Source: Microbacterium keratanolyticum | GTDB taxonomy: Bacteria > Actinomycetota > Actinomycetes > Actinomycetales > Microbacteriaceae | Length of the DNA stretch: 64,000 nucleotides | Assembly: GCF_016907255.1 (NCBI RefSeq) | Contig: NZ_JAFBBQ010000001.1 | Coordinates: 2,728,001-2,792,000 of the forward strand | Direction: 5' to 3' | Shown here: piece by piece, positions 53,472-63,089 of the stretch | How the letters are laid out: each line of letters starts with the position of its first letter | How positions within the stretch are numbered: the first letter of the stretch is position 1 | Notes under the pieces: model-generated | Told to the model about the DNA's origin: nothing | The model's input: only the letters and a program-made list of their open reading frames with translations | Databases searched by the model: none | Made by a program: the position numbers and the translations under genes

Positions 53472-54893
53472 ATGACATCTCCTTCTGCTTCGGTGACCGC
53501 TTCTGACGACCGCGAGAGCGCTGTGGCTGAGGCAGTCGCGACAGGGATCCCTCGCGCACTGGCAGATCTCGGCGATCTCGTGCGCATCCCGGGCATCGCG
53601 TGGCCGTCGTTCGATCAGACCCAGCTCGAGCGCAGTGCCGCCGCCGTGGCGCGCCTCGCCGAGGAGACGGGTGCGTTCGACGAGGTATGCGTCCTGCGGG
53701 CCGGGATCCCCGGAACTGACGAGAAGGGGCAGCCTGCTGTTCTGGCCACGCGCGCCGCCCGAAACGGGAAGCCGACCATTCTGCTCTATGCGCACCATGA
53801 CGTGCAGCCTCCCGGAGACGACGCCCTCTGGGAAAGCCCGCCGTTCGAGCCGACTGTTCGCGACGGACGCATGTACGGGCGCGGTGCCGCGGATGACAAG
53901 GCCGGCGTGATGGCGCACATCGCAGCGATCCGTGCCGTGGGCGAGACGCTGGCAGACGACCTCGATCTGGGCATCACGCTGTTCATCGAGGGGGAGGAGG
54001 AGTACGGTTCGCGCTCCTTCGGACAGTTCCTCGACGACAACACCGACGCGTTGCGGGCGGACGCCATCGTCGTTGCTGACTCCGGCAACTGGGACTCGCA
54101 GACTCCGGGTCTCACCGTGTCACTGCGCGGAGCGGCGCGCTTCACCCTGACGGTGCGCACGCTCGACCACGCATCTCACTCCGGGATGTTCGGCGGCGCG
54201 GTTCCCGACTCGATGATGGCCACGATCCGCCTGCTCGACACGCTGTGGGATGAGAACGGGTCCGTCGCTGTCGAGGGCATGGCTGTCCGAGACGCTGAGA
54301 CACCGGCGTACACGGAAGAGACGCTTCGCTCCGAAGCGGGGCTGCTCGACGGGGTGTCGCCGATCGGAGACGGCAGCATCCTCAGCCGGATCTGGAACAA
54401 GCCGGCGATCACGATCATCGGCATCGACGCGACGAGCGTGGACGCCGCCTCGAACACGCTCTCGCCCTCGACGACGGTCGTCGTCAGCGCGCGCGTCGCC
54501 CCCGGGCAGAGCGCGGAAGATGCGTATGCCGCGATGGAGGCGCACCTGCGGGCGAACGCGCCGTTCGGAGCCGAGCTCACCTTCTCGGATCTCGACCTCG
54601 GCAACGGATTCCTCGTCGACACCGCCGGATGGGCCGTGGGCGCCACCCGTGCGGCGATGAAGGACGCCTACGGTGTCGCACCCGTCGATCTCGGAGTCGG
54701 CGGCTCCATCCCGTTCATCGCGGATCTCGTCGAAAAGTTCCCCGGCGCACAGATCCTGGTGACCGGCGTCGAAGATCCGCACTCGCGTGCGCACAGCCCC
54801 AATGAGTCGCTGCATCTCGATACGTTCCGGCATGCCGTCGGCACGGAGGCGCTTCTGCTGACGCGGATGAACGAGGTCGAGCTCTCCTCCTGA
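53472..54893 (+). CDS. M20-family dipeptidase
   Basis: The 473-residue zinc peptidase has a metal-binding core with YAHHDVQPPGD, MYGRGAADDKAG and IEGEEEYGS, and a dimerisation lid in the middle (about 195-345). These motifs match the M20 dipeptidases of the CNDP/PepV branch that hydrolyse dipeptides in the cytoplasm. The open frame begins much earlier, but the ATG at 53472, just after a TAAGAT box, is the natural start. It lies next to DUF3043 and an ErpA-like gene, as in many actinobacteria. Substrate not determined. Confidence 0.92.
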   Translation: MTSPSASVTASDDRESAVAEAVATGIPRALADLGDLVRIPGIAWPSFDQTQLERSAAAVARLAEETGAFDEVCVLRAGIPGTDEKGQPAVLATRAARNGKPTILLYAHHDVQPPGDDALWESPPFEPTVRDGRMYGRGAADDKAGVMAHIAAIRAVGETLADDLDLGITLFIEGEEEYGSRSFGQFLDDNTDALRADAIVVADSGNWDSQTPGLTVSLRGAARFTLTVRTLDHASHSGMFGGAVPDSMMATIRLLDTLWDENGSVAVEGMAVRDAETPAYTEETLRSEAGLLDGVSPIGDGSILSRIWNKPAITIIGIDATSVDAASNTLSPSTTVVVSARVAPGQSAEDAYAAMEAHLRANAPFGAELTFSDLDLGNGFLVDTAGWAVGATRAAMKDAYGVAPVDLGVGGSIPFIADLVEKFPGAQILVTGVEDPHSRAHSPNESLHLDTFRHAVGTEALLLTRMNEVELSS

Positions 54894-54920
54894 CTCCGCC
54901 CGCTCCGGAGGATCGAACGG

Positions 54921-54926
54921 TAGAAT
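54921..54926 (+). promoter_or_regulatory. Predicted -10 (TAGAAT) of erpA-like gene
   Basis: TAGAAT lies 48 nt before the ATG at 54975. The -35 is unclear. Confidence 0.45.
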
Positions 54927-54974
54927 CGAGGCACTGAGTCCGTGGCGCGCGCCGCGGCCGTTCCAAGGAGCACC

Positions 54975-55331
54975 ATGACTGACACCACTGCATCGATCGC
55001 ACCGGCCCACGGCGTCACCCTGAGCGACGCGGCAGCCCTGAAGGTGAAGAGCCTTCTCGAGCAGGAGGGCCGCGATGACCTGCGTCTTCGTGTCGCCGTC
55101 CAGCCCGGCGGCTGCTCGGGTCTGATCTACCAGCTGTACTTCGACGAGCGCTACCTCGAGGGCGACGAGACGGTCGACTTCGATGGCGTGGAGGTCATCA
55201 TCGACAACATGAGTGTTCCGTACCTCGACGGCGCGTCGATCGATTTCAAGGACACGATCTCCGAGCAGGGTTTCACGATCGACAACCCGAACGCGGGCGG
55301 TTCCTGCGCCTGTGGCGACAGCTTCCACTGA
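54975..55331 (+). CDS. erpA: A-type iron-sulfur cluster insertion protein (ErpA/IscA family)
   Basis: The 118-residue carrier has the three conserved cysteines, Cys47 in GGCSG and Cys111/Cys113 in CACGD, that bind and transfer Fe-S clusters. The fold continues with LRVAVQPGGCSGLIYQL and SIDFKDTISEQGFTIDNPNA. AAGGAG precedes the ATG. It lies just before the cytochrome oxidase genes, the arrangement found in many actinobacteria, where it may serve the Rieske protein QcrA among others. ErpA versus IscA cannot be told apart from sequence alone. Confidence 0.92.
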   Translation: MTDTTASIAPAHGVTLSDAAALKVKSLLEQEGRDDLRLRVAVQPGGCSGLIYQLYFDERYLEGDETVDFDGVEVIIDNMSVPYLDGASIDFKDTISEQGFTIDNPNAGGSCACGDSFH

Positions 55332-55389
55332 TCCCTTAGCACACTCGCAAACTGTGTCCAACCTGCGTGGTTGGCATGAATCGGGTGTG

Positions 55390-55409
55390 AGGTTGCCCTA
55401 GACTTAGGG
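55390..55409 (+). promoter_or_regulatory. ctaC promoter region with -10 TAGACT inside an inverted repeat
   Basis: CCCTA-GACT-TAGGG (55396-55409) contains TAGACT (55399-55404), a likely -10 with a leader of about 30 nt before the GTG at 55440. The 11-mer AGGTTGCCCTA (55390-55400) also occurs upstream of ctaE. Confidence 0.4.
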
Positions 55410-55439
55410 GTGCCCTGTCCGCAATCTGAAAGGTGCATC

Positions 55440-56333
55440 GTGCCCTCGAAACGCCGCCTTCGTTGGGTCGCTATTCCGCTGGGAGTAGCGGCAGCTGTGG
55501 CCCTGGCGGGATGTACTCCCACCGAACTCCACGGATTCCTTCCAGGCTTCGTCGAGGACGGAACGCCGGCCACGAACCAGACCGACCGTGTCGCGGCGCT
55601 CTGGGTGAACTCCTGGATCGTCCTCCTTGCCGTCGGCGTGATCACCTGGGCCCTCATGGCCTGGGCCGCGATCGCCTACCGCCGCCGCAAGGGCCAGATC
55701 GGCCTGCCGGTGCAGATGCGCTACAACATGCCGATCGAGATCTTCTACACGGTCGTGCCCTTCATCCTCGTCCTCGGCTTCTTTGCCTTCACCGCTCGTG
55801 ACCAGGCGATCATCGAGACGCAGTACGAAGACCCTGACGTCGAGGTCGTCGCCATCGCCAAGCAGTGGGCATGGGACTTCCAGTACAACGGCGAAGAGAA
55901 GGACAACACAGACGCTGTCTGGAGCATGGGCGTTCAGGCTCAGCCCGACAAGGACGGCAACATCGACCAGGCGGCGCTTCCCACGCTCGTCCTGCCCGTC
56001 GACAAGGAAGTTCGCATCGAGCTTCAGTCGCGCGACGTGATCCACTCGTTCTGGATCATCGACTTCCTTTACAAGAAGGACATGTACATCGGCAAGGACA
56101 ACTCCTGGTCCTTCATCCCCACTCGTGAGGGCACGTACCAGGGCAAGTGTGCGGAGCTCTGTGGTGAATTCCACTCGATGATGCTCTTCAACGTCGAGGT
56201 TGTCAGCGAAGCCGAGTACGAGGATTACCTCGCATCGCTCCGTGAGGCGGGCAACACCGGTGACATCACCGACGCCTATGACCGTCTCTCCAACCTTCCC
56301 GGCACCGGGACCAGCTCCGAGGAAGGGGAGTAA
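55440..56333 (+). CDS. ctaC: Cytochrome c oxidase subunit II
   Basis: The 297-residue lipoprotein carries the CuA centre and takes electrons from QcrC. The signal peptide ends with lipobox ALAG-Cys25, so LspA (39.7 kb) should process it. Two transmembrane helices follow (about 55-80 and 100-120). The cupredoxin domain has VIHSFW and the CuA loop Cys237-Ala-Glu-Leu-Cys241 with His245 and Met248. The GTG at 55440 follows AAAGG; the open frame ten codons upstream is not used. It is the first gene of ctaCDF. Confidence 0.95.
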   Translation: MPSKRRLRWVAIPLGVAAAVALAGCTPTELHGFLPGFVEDGTPATNQTDRVAALWVNSWIVLLAVGVITWALMAWAAIAYRRRKGQIGLPVQMRYNMPIEIFYTVVPFILVLGFFAFTARDQAIIETQYEDPDVEVVAIAKQWAWDFQYNGEEKDNTDAVWSMGVQAQPDKDGNIDQAALPTLVLPVDKEVRIELQSRDVIHSFWIIDFLYKKDMYIGKDNSWSFIPTREGTYQGKCAELCGEFHSMMLFNVEVVSEAEYEDYLASLREAGNTGDITDAYDRLSNLPGTGTSSEEGE

Positions 56334-56338
56334 GGATC

Positions 56339-58066
56339 ATGACGACAACTCTTCCGGGCACCACTGAGGCGCAGCCGCGCCCCACGACGCTCCCGCCGCG
56401 ACAGGCCGCTCTCCTCTCTTCCACTCGTGTGGAGGAGAAGGGCAACCTGATCGTCAAGTGGATCACCTCCACAGACCACAAGACGATCGGATACATGTAT
56501 CTGATCGCCTCCGTGATCTTCTTCCTGCTCGGTGGTGTGATGGCGCTTGTCATCCGTGCTGAGCTGTTCGCTCCCGGCATGCAGATCGTGCCGACGAAGG
56601 AGCAGTACAACCAGCTGTTCACGATGCACGGCACGATCATGCTGCTCATGTTCGCGACGCCGCTCTTCGCTGGTTTCGCGAATGCGATCCTGCCGCTGCA
56701 GCTCGGTGCGCCCGATGTGGCGTTCCCCCGTCTGAACGCCTTCGCGTTCTGGCTGTTCTCCTTCGGCTCGATCATCGCGGTCGCGGGCTTCCTGACGCCC
56801 CAGGGTGCGGCATCCTTCGGATGGTTCGCCTACCAGCCGCTGGCCAACGCCTCGTTCTCGCCAGGAGCCGGTGGAAACCTCTGGATGCTCGGTCTGGGCA
56901 TCTCCGGTTTCGGAACGATCCTCGGCGCGGTGAACTTCATCACGACCGTGATCACGATGCGCGCTCCGGGTATGACGATGTGGCGCATGCCGATCTTCTC
57001 CTGGAACACGCTGGTCACCAGCCTCCTCATCCTGATGGCGTTCCCCGTGCTCGCCGCTGCGATCCTCTCGGCGGCAGCTGACCGTGTGCTCGGCGCTCAC
57101 ATCTTCGACCCGGCCAACGGCGGTGTGCTCCTCTGGCAGCACCTCTTCTGGTTCTTCGGTCACCCCGAGGTCTACATCATCGCGCTGCCGTTCTTCGGCA
57201 TCGTCTCCGAGATCTTCCCGGTCTTCAGCCGTAAGCCGATCTTCGGATACAAGACTCTCGTCTACGCGACCATCGCGATCGCTGCGCTGTCCGTTGCCGT
57301 GTGGGCTCACCACATGTACGTCACCGGATCGGTTCTGCTTCCGTTCTTCGCGCTCATGACGATGCTCATCGCGGTTCCGACCGGTGTGAAGATCTTCAAC
57401 TGGATCGGCACCATGTGGCGAGGTTCGGTGACCTTCGAGTCGCCGATGGTCTTCTCGCTGGGCTTCCTCGTGTCGTTCGTTTTCGGTGGTCTGACCGGCG
57501 TCATCCTGGCGTCGCCGCCGCTGGACTTCTTCCTCTCTGACTCGTACTTCGTGGTCGCGCACTTCCACTACGTCGTCTTCGGCACCGTGGTGTTCGCGAT
57601 GTTCGCAGGCTTCTACTTCTGGTGGCCGAAGTGGACCGGTCGAATGCTCAATGAGCGTCTCGCCTACGTGCACTTCTGGCTGCTGTTCATCGGCTTCCAC
57701 ATGACGTTCCTCATTCAGCACTGGCTGGGTGTCGACGGCATGCCCCGCCGTTACGCGGACTACTCCGAGTTCGACAACTGGACGTGGCAGAACCAGGTCT
57801 CGACGATCGGTGCGATCATCCTCGGCGCCTCGATGCTGCCGTTCTTCCTCAACGTGTGGATCACGGCGCGCAAGGCTCCGAAGGTCACGGTCAACGACCC
57901 GTGGGGCTATGGCGCATCGCTTGAGTGGGCGACCTCCTGCCCGCCGCCGCGTCACAACTTCACGTCGATCCCGCGTATCCGCAGCGAGCGCCCCGCGTTC
58001 GATTTGAACCACCCGGAGGCTGCAGAGCACCCGGTCGCGGCCGCTGGTGAAGGAAAGGCCCACTAA
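56339..58066 (+). CDS. ctaD: Cytochrome c oxidase subunit I
   Basis: The 575-residue haem-copper oxidase core has twelve transmembrane helices. [20 protein letters not shown] carries the low-spin haem ligand, [21 protein letters not shown] the CuB His and cross-linked Tyr, HHMYVTG the two CuB His residues, and [21 protein letters not shown] the paired haem ligands near the C-terminal part. It is the aa3 type with the K- and D-channel residues in place as far as can be judged. It starts five bases after ctaC with AGTAAGG upstream. Confidence 0.97.
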   Translation: MTTTLPGTTEAQPRPTTLPPRQAALLSSTRVEEKGNLIVKWITSTDHKTIGYMYLIASVIFFLLGGVMALVIRAELFAPGMQIVPTKEQYNQLFTMHGTIMLLMFATPLFAGFANAILPLQLGAPDVAFPRLNAFAFWLFSFGSIIAVAGFLTPQGAASFGWFAYQPLANASFSPGAGGNLWMLGLGISGFGTILGAVNFITTVITMRAPGMTMWRMPIFSWNTLVTSLLILMAFPVLAAAILSAAADRVLGAHIFDPANGGVLLWQHLFWFFGHPEVYIIALPFFGIVSEIFPVFSRKPIFGYKTLVYATIAIAALSVAVWAHHMYVTGSVLLPFFALMTMLIAVPTGVKIFNWIGTMWRGSVTFESPMVFSLGFLVSFVFGGLTGVILASPPLDFFLSDSYFVVAHFHYVVFGTVVFAMFAGFYFWWPKWTGRMLNERLAYVHFWLLFIGFHMTFLIQHWLGVDGMPRRYADYSEFDNWTWQNQVSTIGAIILGASMLPFFLNVWITARKAPKVTVNDPWGYGASLEWATSCPPPRHNFTSIPRIRSERPAFDLNHPEAAEHPVAAAGEGKAH

Positions 58067-58500
58067 TGCGCTCCAACGTTGTTCTCTGGTGGCTCCTCGC
58101 GATCTTCTTCCTGATCGTCACCGCGGTGTACGTGGGATGGAACCTCGCGACGTACACGGATCTTCCGTTCGTCAACGCCGTGGAATGGGTCGGCACCATC
58201 GCCCTGCTCTTCTCGGCGCTGATGTCAGCGATGATCGGCTTCTACCTGTCGCGTACGCATAAGGCGCAGGGTGGCGAGCTTCCGGAAGACATCCTCACTG
58301 CGGACATCGACGACGGAGACCCTGAGCTCGGCGAGTTCAGCCCGTGGTCCTGGTGGCCGATCGTTCTCGCCGGTTCCGCAGCGGTTTTCGTTGTCGGTCT
58401 CGCTGTCGGACACTTCCTGCTCCCGATGGGTCTCGCACTCTTCGTCGTCGCAATCGTCGGCTGGGTGTACGAGTACTACCGCGGACACTTCGCACGCTGA
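58066..58500 (+). CDS. ctaF: Cytochrome c oxidase subunit IV (actinobacterial CtaF)
   Basis: The 144-residue membrane protein has four transmembrane helices: two at about 6-26 and 39-60, then two close together (about 94-112 and 115-133). The acidic loop DIDDGDPELGEFSPWSWWP is characteristic. CtaF is the fourth oxidase subunit in the bcc-aa3 supercomplex of actinobacteria. Its ATG overlaps the ctaD stop by one base (TAATG), so it is co-translated. A strong terminator follows, ending the ctaCDF unit. Confidence 0.92.
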   Translation: MRSNVVLWWLLAIFFLIVTAVYVGWNLATYTDLPFVNAVEWVGTIALLFSALMSAMIGFYLSRTHKAQGGELPEDILTADIDDGDPELGEFSPWSWWPIVLAGSAAVFVVGLAVGHFLLPMGLALFVVAIVGWVYEYYRGHFAR

Positions 58501-58512
58501 TCACAGCATCAC

Positions 58513-58548
58513 AAGAAGGGCTCCTGGCTTCGGCCAGGAGCCCTTCTT
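58513..58548. terminator. Terminator after ctaF
   Basis: A perfect 16-bp stem, AAGAAGGGCTCCTGGC with its complement, closes a TTCG tetraloop. It lies between ctaF and the convergent rhodanese gene and has A/T-rich flanks. Confidence 0.92.
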
Positions 58549-58598
58549 CGTTGTACGGGAACCCGAGCGCGGGGGGCGGGGAACGCTGGCGGTGCGGG

Positions 58599-59018
58599 CT
58601 ACGCGTGGGTGCGAATCCGCGGCACTCCGGTCGTCGGATCGACAGGGAAACGGAAGACGCCCTCGATGTTCTCGATCGGATAGCCTTCACGCACCCAGTA
58701 CTCGTAGCCGCCGATCATCTCGCGCACGCTGTAGCCGAGCTCAGAGAATGCCAGTGCGCCCTTGGCGCCGGCGTTGCAGCCCGGACTCCAGCAGTACACG
58801 ATCACCTCGGCGTCACGGGGGATCTCTAAGGGAGCTCGTGCAGGGATCTCGCTGTAGTGCATGTGAACTGCTCCGGCGACGCGTCCCTGCGCCCAGGCCT
58901 CGGAGGACCGGACGTCGATGATGACAGGTGATTCGCCCCGACGTTGCGCCAGGTACACGTCCCCCGGGTCCGTCTCGTAGGCGAGCTTGGCAGCGAAGTA
59001 TGAGGCGCGATCGATCAT
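58599..59018 (-). CDS. Rhodanese-domain protein
   Basis: The 139-residue protein has a single rhodanese fold (about 22-125) with IIDVRSSEAWAQGRVAGAVHMHY and the active-site loop VIVYCWSPGCNAGAKGAL, where the first Cys should carry the persulfide. The unusual second Cys in the loop (CWSPGC) could allow a disulfide. The ATG at 59018 lies six bases after TACGCT, favouring it over the longer open frame. It is monocistronic and convergent with ctaF. The sulfur donor and acceptor are not known. Confidence 0.87.
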   Translation of the reverse strand: MIDRASYFAAKLAYETDPGDVYLAQRRGESPVIIDVRSSEAWAQGRVAGAVHMHYSEIPARAPLEIPRDAEVIVYCWSPGCNAGAKGALAFSELGYSVREMIGGYEYWVREGYPIENIEGVFRFPVDPTTGVPRIRTHA

Positions 59019-59294
59019 GCAATCAGCGTAGGCCGTGCGCGTGAGCATGTTACGACGTTGAGTTCATGTGACTGACGTGTGCCCGCTCGGTGTGGCGTGC
59101 GCGACCGCCACACCGCCTTGCCGCCGGTACCTAGAAGCGATCGCCGACCTAAGAGCGGAGGCGATGTAGGAGCGGTGATCACGCAGGACCGGCGCCGGCT
59201 GTGACCGGCAGTGGCGGCCGGTGCACACCTGACTGTGTCGTCGCAGCAGGGAACACGTGCGAGCTTCGCGAATGGACCAGCGTCCTATCGGGCG
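59019..59294. other. Intergenic region between rhodanese and qcrB genes
   Basis: Beyond the rhodanese promoter near its left edge I see no credible gene. Short open frames here lack family features and ribosome binding sites. No tRNA-like cloverleaf was recognised by eye. Confidence 0.6.
59025..59030 (-). promoter_or_regulatory. Predicted -10 (TACGCT) of leaderless rhodanese gene
   Basis: TACGCT on the minus strand ends six bases before the ATG at 59018. Confidence 0.45.
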
Positions 59295-59337
59295 AACGCT
59301 GAAGGCCCCGTCCAAAACGGACGGGGCCTTCAGCGTT
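59295..59337 (-). terminator. Terminator of ctaE-qcrCAB operon
   Basis: A perfect 19-bp stem (59295-59313 with 59319-59337) with a five-base loop lies 14 bp downstream of the qcrB stop. It is the longest hairpin stem in the window. Confidence 0.9.
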
Positions 59338-59351
59338 GCGGGGGAGCGGAG

Positions 59352-61160
59352 TTACTCGCCACCCTCCGTGTTCTTCTTGCGAGGCTTCTTCACGGGCTCG
59401 GTCGCGATGACCGAGCTGGGCGTGTTCGGCGTCTCGCCGATGTGCTCGTCAGCTGCAGCGATCTGGTCTTCGGAGACACCAGCGCGCTGGTGGGCCTCGA
59501 GGACCTCCTGAGCGGCCGTCTCGTCCGTGTGCTCTACCGCGTGGTGAGCGTGAGCGTCAGCCGCGTCGACCTCAGCCTGCGTGAGCGGGGAGAGGCGGTC
59601 CTCGAAGAACCAGCGCGACAGCGCCGAACGGACGTTCTCGGTCCACGGGATGCGTCCCTTGGCGTTCGGGCGCACAACCAGAGGCTCGTACGTGTCGATA
59701 TCGATGAGCTTCCAGCGGTCGTAGACGTCGACCGGCTGGTGAACCTCGATGAACTCGCCACCGGGGAGACGGACGATGCGGCCCGACTCGTAACCGTGCA
59801 GAACGATCTCGCGATCCTTCTTCTGCAGCGCGATGCAGATGCGCTTCGTGACGAAGTATCCGATCACCGGTCCCGCGAAGAGCAGGATCTGCAGAGCAAG
59901 GATCACGCCCTCCATGGTGAGCATGAAGTGAGTAGCCATCAGGTCGGAGGATGCCGCGGCCCAGAGAACTGCGTAGAAGATCATTCCGGCCACACCGATC
60001 GCCGTACGCGTCGCGGCGTTGCGCGGACGCTGTGCGATGTGGTGCTCGCGCTTGTCACCCGTGATCCACGCCTCGAGGAAGGGGTAGATCGCGACGGCCA
60101 CGATGAAGAGACCGAGGACGAGCACGGGAACGATGATTCCGAACGACCAGGTGTGGTTGAGGAACACGACATCCCAGTTCGACGGAGCGAGACGCAGCGC
60201 GCCATCCGCGAAGCCGATGTACCAGTCAGGCTGAGTACCGGCCGAAATGGGGGACGGGTCGTAGGGGCCGTAATCCCAGAACGGAAGGATCTGGAAGAAC
60301 GACGCGATCAGCACGATCACACCGAAGACGATGAACAGGTAGCCACCCATCTTCGACATGTACACGGGCATCATCGGGTAGCCCACGACGTTGTCGTTCG
60401 TGCGGCCGGGGCCTGCGAACTGCGTGTGCTTGTTGATGATCATGAGCATGAGGTGCACCGCGACGAACGCGATCACCAGCAGCGGCAGGATCAGGATGTG
60501 CAGTGTGTACAGGCGCCCGACGATGTCGGTACCCGGGAACTCGCCACCGAAGAGCAGGAAGGACGTCCAGGTGCCGATGACCGGCAGACCCTTGATCATT
60601 CCGTCGATGATGCGGAGACCGTTGCCCGAGAGCAGGTCGTCGGGGAGCGAGTAGCCCGTGAATCCCTCGGCGAGAGCCAGGATGAACAGCACGAAGCCGA
60701 TCACCCAGTTCAGCTCACGCGGCTTGCGGAACGCGCCGGTGAAGAAGACGCGCAGCATGTGCACGCCGATGCCGGCGATGAACACGAGAGCTGCCCAGTG
60801 GTGGATCTGACGGACCAGGAGCCCACCGCGCACGTCGAAGGAGATACGCAGAGCGGACTCGAAGGCCGCCGTCATCTCCATGCCGCGCATGGGAGGGAAC
60901 GCACCCGTGTAGTGGGTGGTAGCCATCGATGCCTGGAAGAAGAAGGTCAGGAAGGTACCCGACAGCAGCACGACGACGAAGCTCCACAGGGCGATCTCGC
61001 CGAGCATGAACGACCAGTGGTCAGGGAAGATCTTGCGACCCAGTTCCTTGACGAAGCCGGAGATGCTGGTGCGCTCGTCGATGTAGTTCGAGGCGGCACC
61101 GACGAAGCGGCCGCCGAGCGGCTTAGTCTTCGTCTCTTCGCGGACGGTTGAGGTACTCAA
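59352..61160 (-). CDS. qcrB: Cytochrome bc complex cytochrome b subunit
   Basis: The 602-residue membrane subunit oxidises menaquinol. It contains the cytochrome b core with haem-ligand His residues on helices II and IV (RQIHHWAALVFIAGIGVHMLRVFF and LLVIAFVAVHLMLMI), the Qo-site GFTGYSLP, and an extended hydrophilic C-terminus of about 120 residues usual for actinobacteria. The start is TTG at 61160, overlapping the qcrA stop (TTGA), with TGGGAG upstream. It is the last gene of ctaE-qcrCAB. Confidence 0.96.
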   Translation of the reverse strand: MSTSTVREETKTKPLGGRFVGAASNYIDERTSISGFVKELGRKIFPDHWSFMLGEIALWSFVVVLLSGTFLTFFFQASMATTHYTGAFPPMRGMEMTAAFESALRISFDVRGGLLVRQIHHWAALVFIAGIGVHMLRVFFTGAFRKPRELNWVIGFVLFILALAEGFTGYSLPDDLLSGNGLRIIDGMIKGLPVIGTWTSFLLFGGEFPGTDIVGRLYTLHILILPLLVIAFVAVHLMLMIINKHTQFAGPGRTNDNVVGYPMMPVYMSKMGGYLFIVFGVIVLIASFFQILPFWDYGPYDPSPISAGTQPDWYIGFADGALRLAPSNWDVVFLNHTWSFGIIVPVLVLGLFIVAVAIYPFLEAWITGDKREHHIAQRPRNAATRTAIGVAGMIFYAVLWAAASSDLMATHFMLTMEGVILALQILLFAGPVIGYFVTKRICIALQKKDREIVLHGYESGRIVRLPGGEFIEVHQPVDVYDRWKLIDIDTYEPLVVRPNAKGRIPWTENVRSALSRWFFEDRLSPLTQAEVDAADAHAHHAVEHTDETAAQEVLEAHQRAGVSEDQIAAADEHIGETPNTPSSVIATEPVKKPRKKNTEGGE

Positions 61161-62233
61161 TGGCGCTCCCAGAAGCTAGGGCCGACGGGTTCGTGGAAGT
61201 CGCTCTGCGCGACGAGGTAGCCCTCGTCATCGACAGCAATCGGCAGCTGCGGCAGCGGACGAGCTGCCGGGCCGAAGATGACCTTGGCGTGCTCCGTCAC
61301 ATCGAACTGCGACTGGTGGCACGGGCACAGCAGGTGGTGGGTCTGCTGCTCGTACAGGGCAACAGGGCAGCCGACGTGCGTGCAGACCTTGGAGTACGCG
61401 ACGATGCCGTCGTACGACCAGCTCTTGCGCTCTTCGCTCTCGATGAGCTGCTCTGGGCGCAGACGCATCAGTAGAACGATCGCCTTCGCCTTCTCTTCGA
61501 GGTAGCCGTCGTGGTGGCTGAGCTCGGAGAGCGGCTCGGGAATCACGTGCACGGCGTTGCCGAGCTGCACATCCGCTGCACGGATGGGAGTGCCGTCGGG
61601 GTCCCGGGCAAGACGCATGCCTTCTCGCCACATCGTGTGGCTCAGCAGTGCCACGGGGTCACCCGCAATCGGGTTCTCCGGCGTGTTGAACGGAGCGAGT
61701 CCGCGGAACAGCGTGATGCCGGGAACAACCGATGCCACGAGTGCGGCGATCAGGGAGTTGCGGATCATCGTGCGGCGTCCGAAACCGGACTCCTCGTTGG
61801 CGTCAGCGAACGCCTTGATCGCTGCTTCGCGAGTGGCGTCCTTACCGCGAGTCGGGTGACGCTCCTCGATGTACTCCTTGTCCGACATGATCGCCTTGGA
61901 CCAGTGGATCGCGCCGATACCGATCGCCAGAAGGGCGAAAGCGATTCCGATGCCGATGAACATGTTGTTGTGTCGGACATCGATCAGCGCGCCGCTCTCG
62001 ATCGGGAACAGCATGTAGGCGGCAACCGCCCAGATGCTGCCGGCGACCGACAGGTAGAACAGGGTGTAGACCGTGCGGACCGCGGCCTTCATGGCCTTCG
62101 GGTCCTTGTCGGTCATCCGCTCGCGATGCGGCGGGAGACCCGGGTTCTGCACGGGATCGCTGACTGCGACGCCCAGCCCGGGGGAGGGCTGGTAGGCCCT
62201 GTCAAGAGCCTTCGAGTCGTCGTCGTTTGCCAT
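61157..62233 (-). CDS. qcrA: Rieske iron-sulfur subunit of cytochrome bc complex
   Basis: The 358-residue protein has three N-terminal transmembrane helices, as in actinobacterial QcrA, and a Rieske domain with cluster ligands Cys284-Thr-His286 and Cys303-Pro-Cys305-His306. Cys289 and Cys305 form the disulfide. The ATG at 62233 follows CGAGGAG; the open frame starts 20 codons upstream inside the qcrC end. It passes electrons from menaquinol to the di-haem QcrC. Cluster insertion may involve the ErpA-like protein encoded at 55.0 kb. Confidence 0.96.
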   Translation of the reverse strand: MANDDDSKALDRAYQPSPGLGVAVSDPVQNPGLPPHRERMTDKDPKAMKAAVRTVYTLFYLSVAGSIWAVAAYMLFPIESGALIDVRHNNMFIGIGIAFALLAIGIGAIHWSKAIMSDKEYIEERHPTRGKDATREAAIKAFADANEESGFGRRTMIRNSLIAALVASVVPGITLFRGLAPFNTPENPIAGDPVALLSHTMWREGMRLARDPDGTPIRAADVQLGNAVHVIPEPLSELSHHDGYLEEKAKAIVLLMRLRPEQLIESEERKSWSYDGIVAYSKVCTHVGCPVALYEQQTHHLLCPCHQSQFDVTEHAKVIFGPAARPLPQLPIAVDDEGYLVAQSDFHEPVGPSFWERH

Positions 62234-62268
62234 GGTGCTCCTCGTACGTTCCTCTTCGATGTAGTTCG

Positions 62269-63069
62269 TCAGTTGGACTTCGCGGTGATCCATACGGTCA
62301 CGGCGATGAGCGCGCCGATACCGAAGATCCAGATGAACAGACCCTCAGACACAGGTCCGAGTGATCCGAGCGTGAAGCCACCGACCTGCACAGCCTGCTG
62401 CTGGAACAGGAGTGCCGAGATGATGTCGCGCTTGTCTTCCGGCGAGAGGTTGGTGTCGCTGAAGACGGGCATGTTCTGCGGTCCGGTCGCCATCGCGGCG
62501 TACAGGTGCAGTGCGCTGGTGTTGGCGAGCGATGGAGCCCACTTGCCCTCGGTCAGAGCGCCACCGGCTGCGGCGACGTTGTGGCACATCGCGCAGTTGA
62601 TGCGGAACAGCTCCGCACCGTGTGCGATGTCGCCTTCGCCGTCGAGGATGCGCTCCTCCGGGTAGCTGGGACCCGGGGCGATCGTCTGCACGAAGGCCGC
62701 GATCGACTCGATCTGCTCTTGGGTGAACTGCGGCTGCTTCTGAGGAGCCTGCGGTCCACTCATCTGCATGGGCATGCGGCCCGTCGACATCTGGAACTCG
62801 ACGGCGAGCTCGCCAACGCCGTACAGGCTCGGCCCATCGGGCGTTCCCTGCAGGTCGAGTCCGTGACAGGTGGCGCAGTTGGCCTGGAAGAGCTTCTCGC
62901 CTTCTTCTGCCGAGACCTGCGCGGTGACGCTGGTCTGCTCGGTCGTTGCGAACGCCGCGGATGCTCCGGCGTACACACCGCCGGTGATCAGGAGGCCTGC
63001 TCCAATGAGGGCTGCTGCAGCCAGCGGGCTGCGGCGACCGTTGGAGCGGCGCTTCTTCTCTCGTGCCAT
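62269..63069 (-). CDS. qcrC: Di-haem cytochrome c subunit of cytochrome bc complex
   Basis: The 266-residue protein has an N-terminal signal/anchor (about 15-40), two c-type haem motifs, Cys65-Ala-Thr-Cys68-His69 and Cys159-Ala-Met-Cys162-His163, and a C-terminal transmembrane helix (about 240-260). The two-haem form replaces a separate cytochrome c and links the bc complex directly to CtaC. The ATG at 63069 is chosen; a GTG six codons upstream is possible. It lies 20 bp after ctaE. Confidence 0.95.
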   Translation of the reverse strand: MAREKKRRSNGRRSPLAAAALIGAGLLITGGVYAGASAAFATTEQTSVTAQVSAEEGEKLFQANCATCHGLDLQGTPDGPSLYGVGELAVEFQMSTGRMPMQMSGPQAPQKQPQFTQEQIESIAAFVQTIAPGPSYPEERILDGEGDIAHGAELFRINCAMCHNVAAAGGALTEGKWAPSLANTSALHLYAAMATGPQNMPVFSDTNLSPEDKRDIISALLFQQQAVQVGGFTLGSLGPVSEGLFIWIFGIGALIAVTVWITAKSN

Positions 63070-63089
63070 CTCGGGGATCAGCTCCACTC

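Noticed and set aside
59049..59315. Small minus-strand ORF between the rhodanese and qcrB genes
   Set aside because: The 83-codon translation is Arg/Ser-rich without a recognisable motif or ribosome binding site, and it overlaps the qcrB terminator.
59211..61151. A 646-codon plus-strand open frame opposite qcrB
   Set aside because: Highly charged translation with repeats of Asp, Glu, Arg and His, the usual sign of the complement of a membrane-protein gene.
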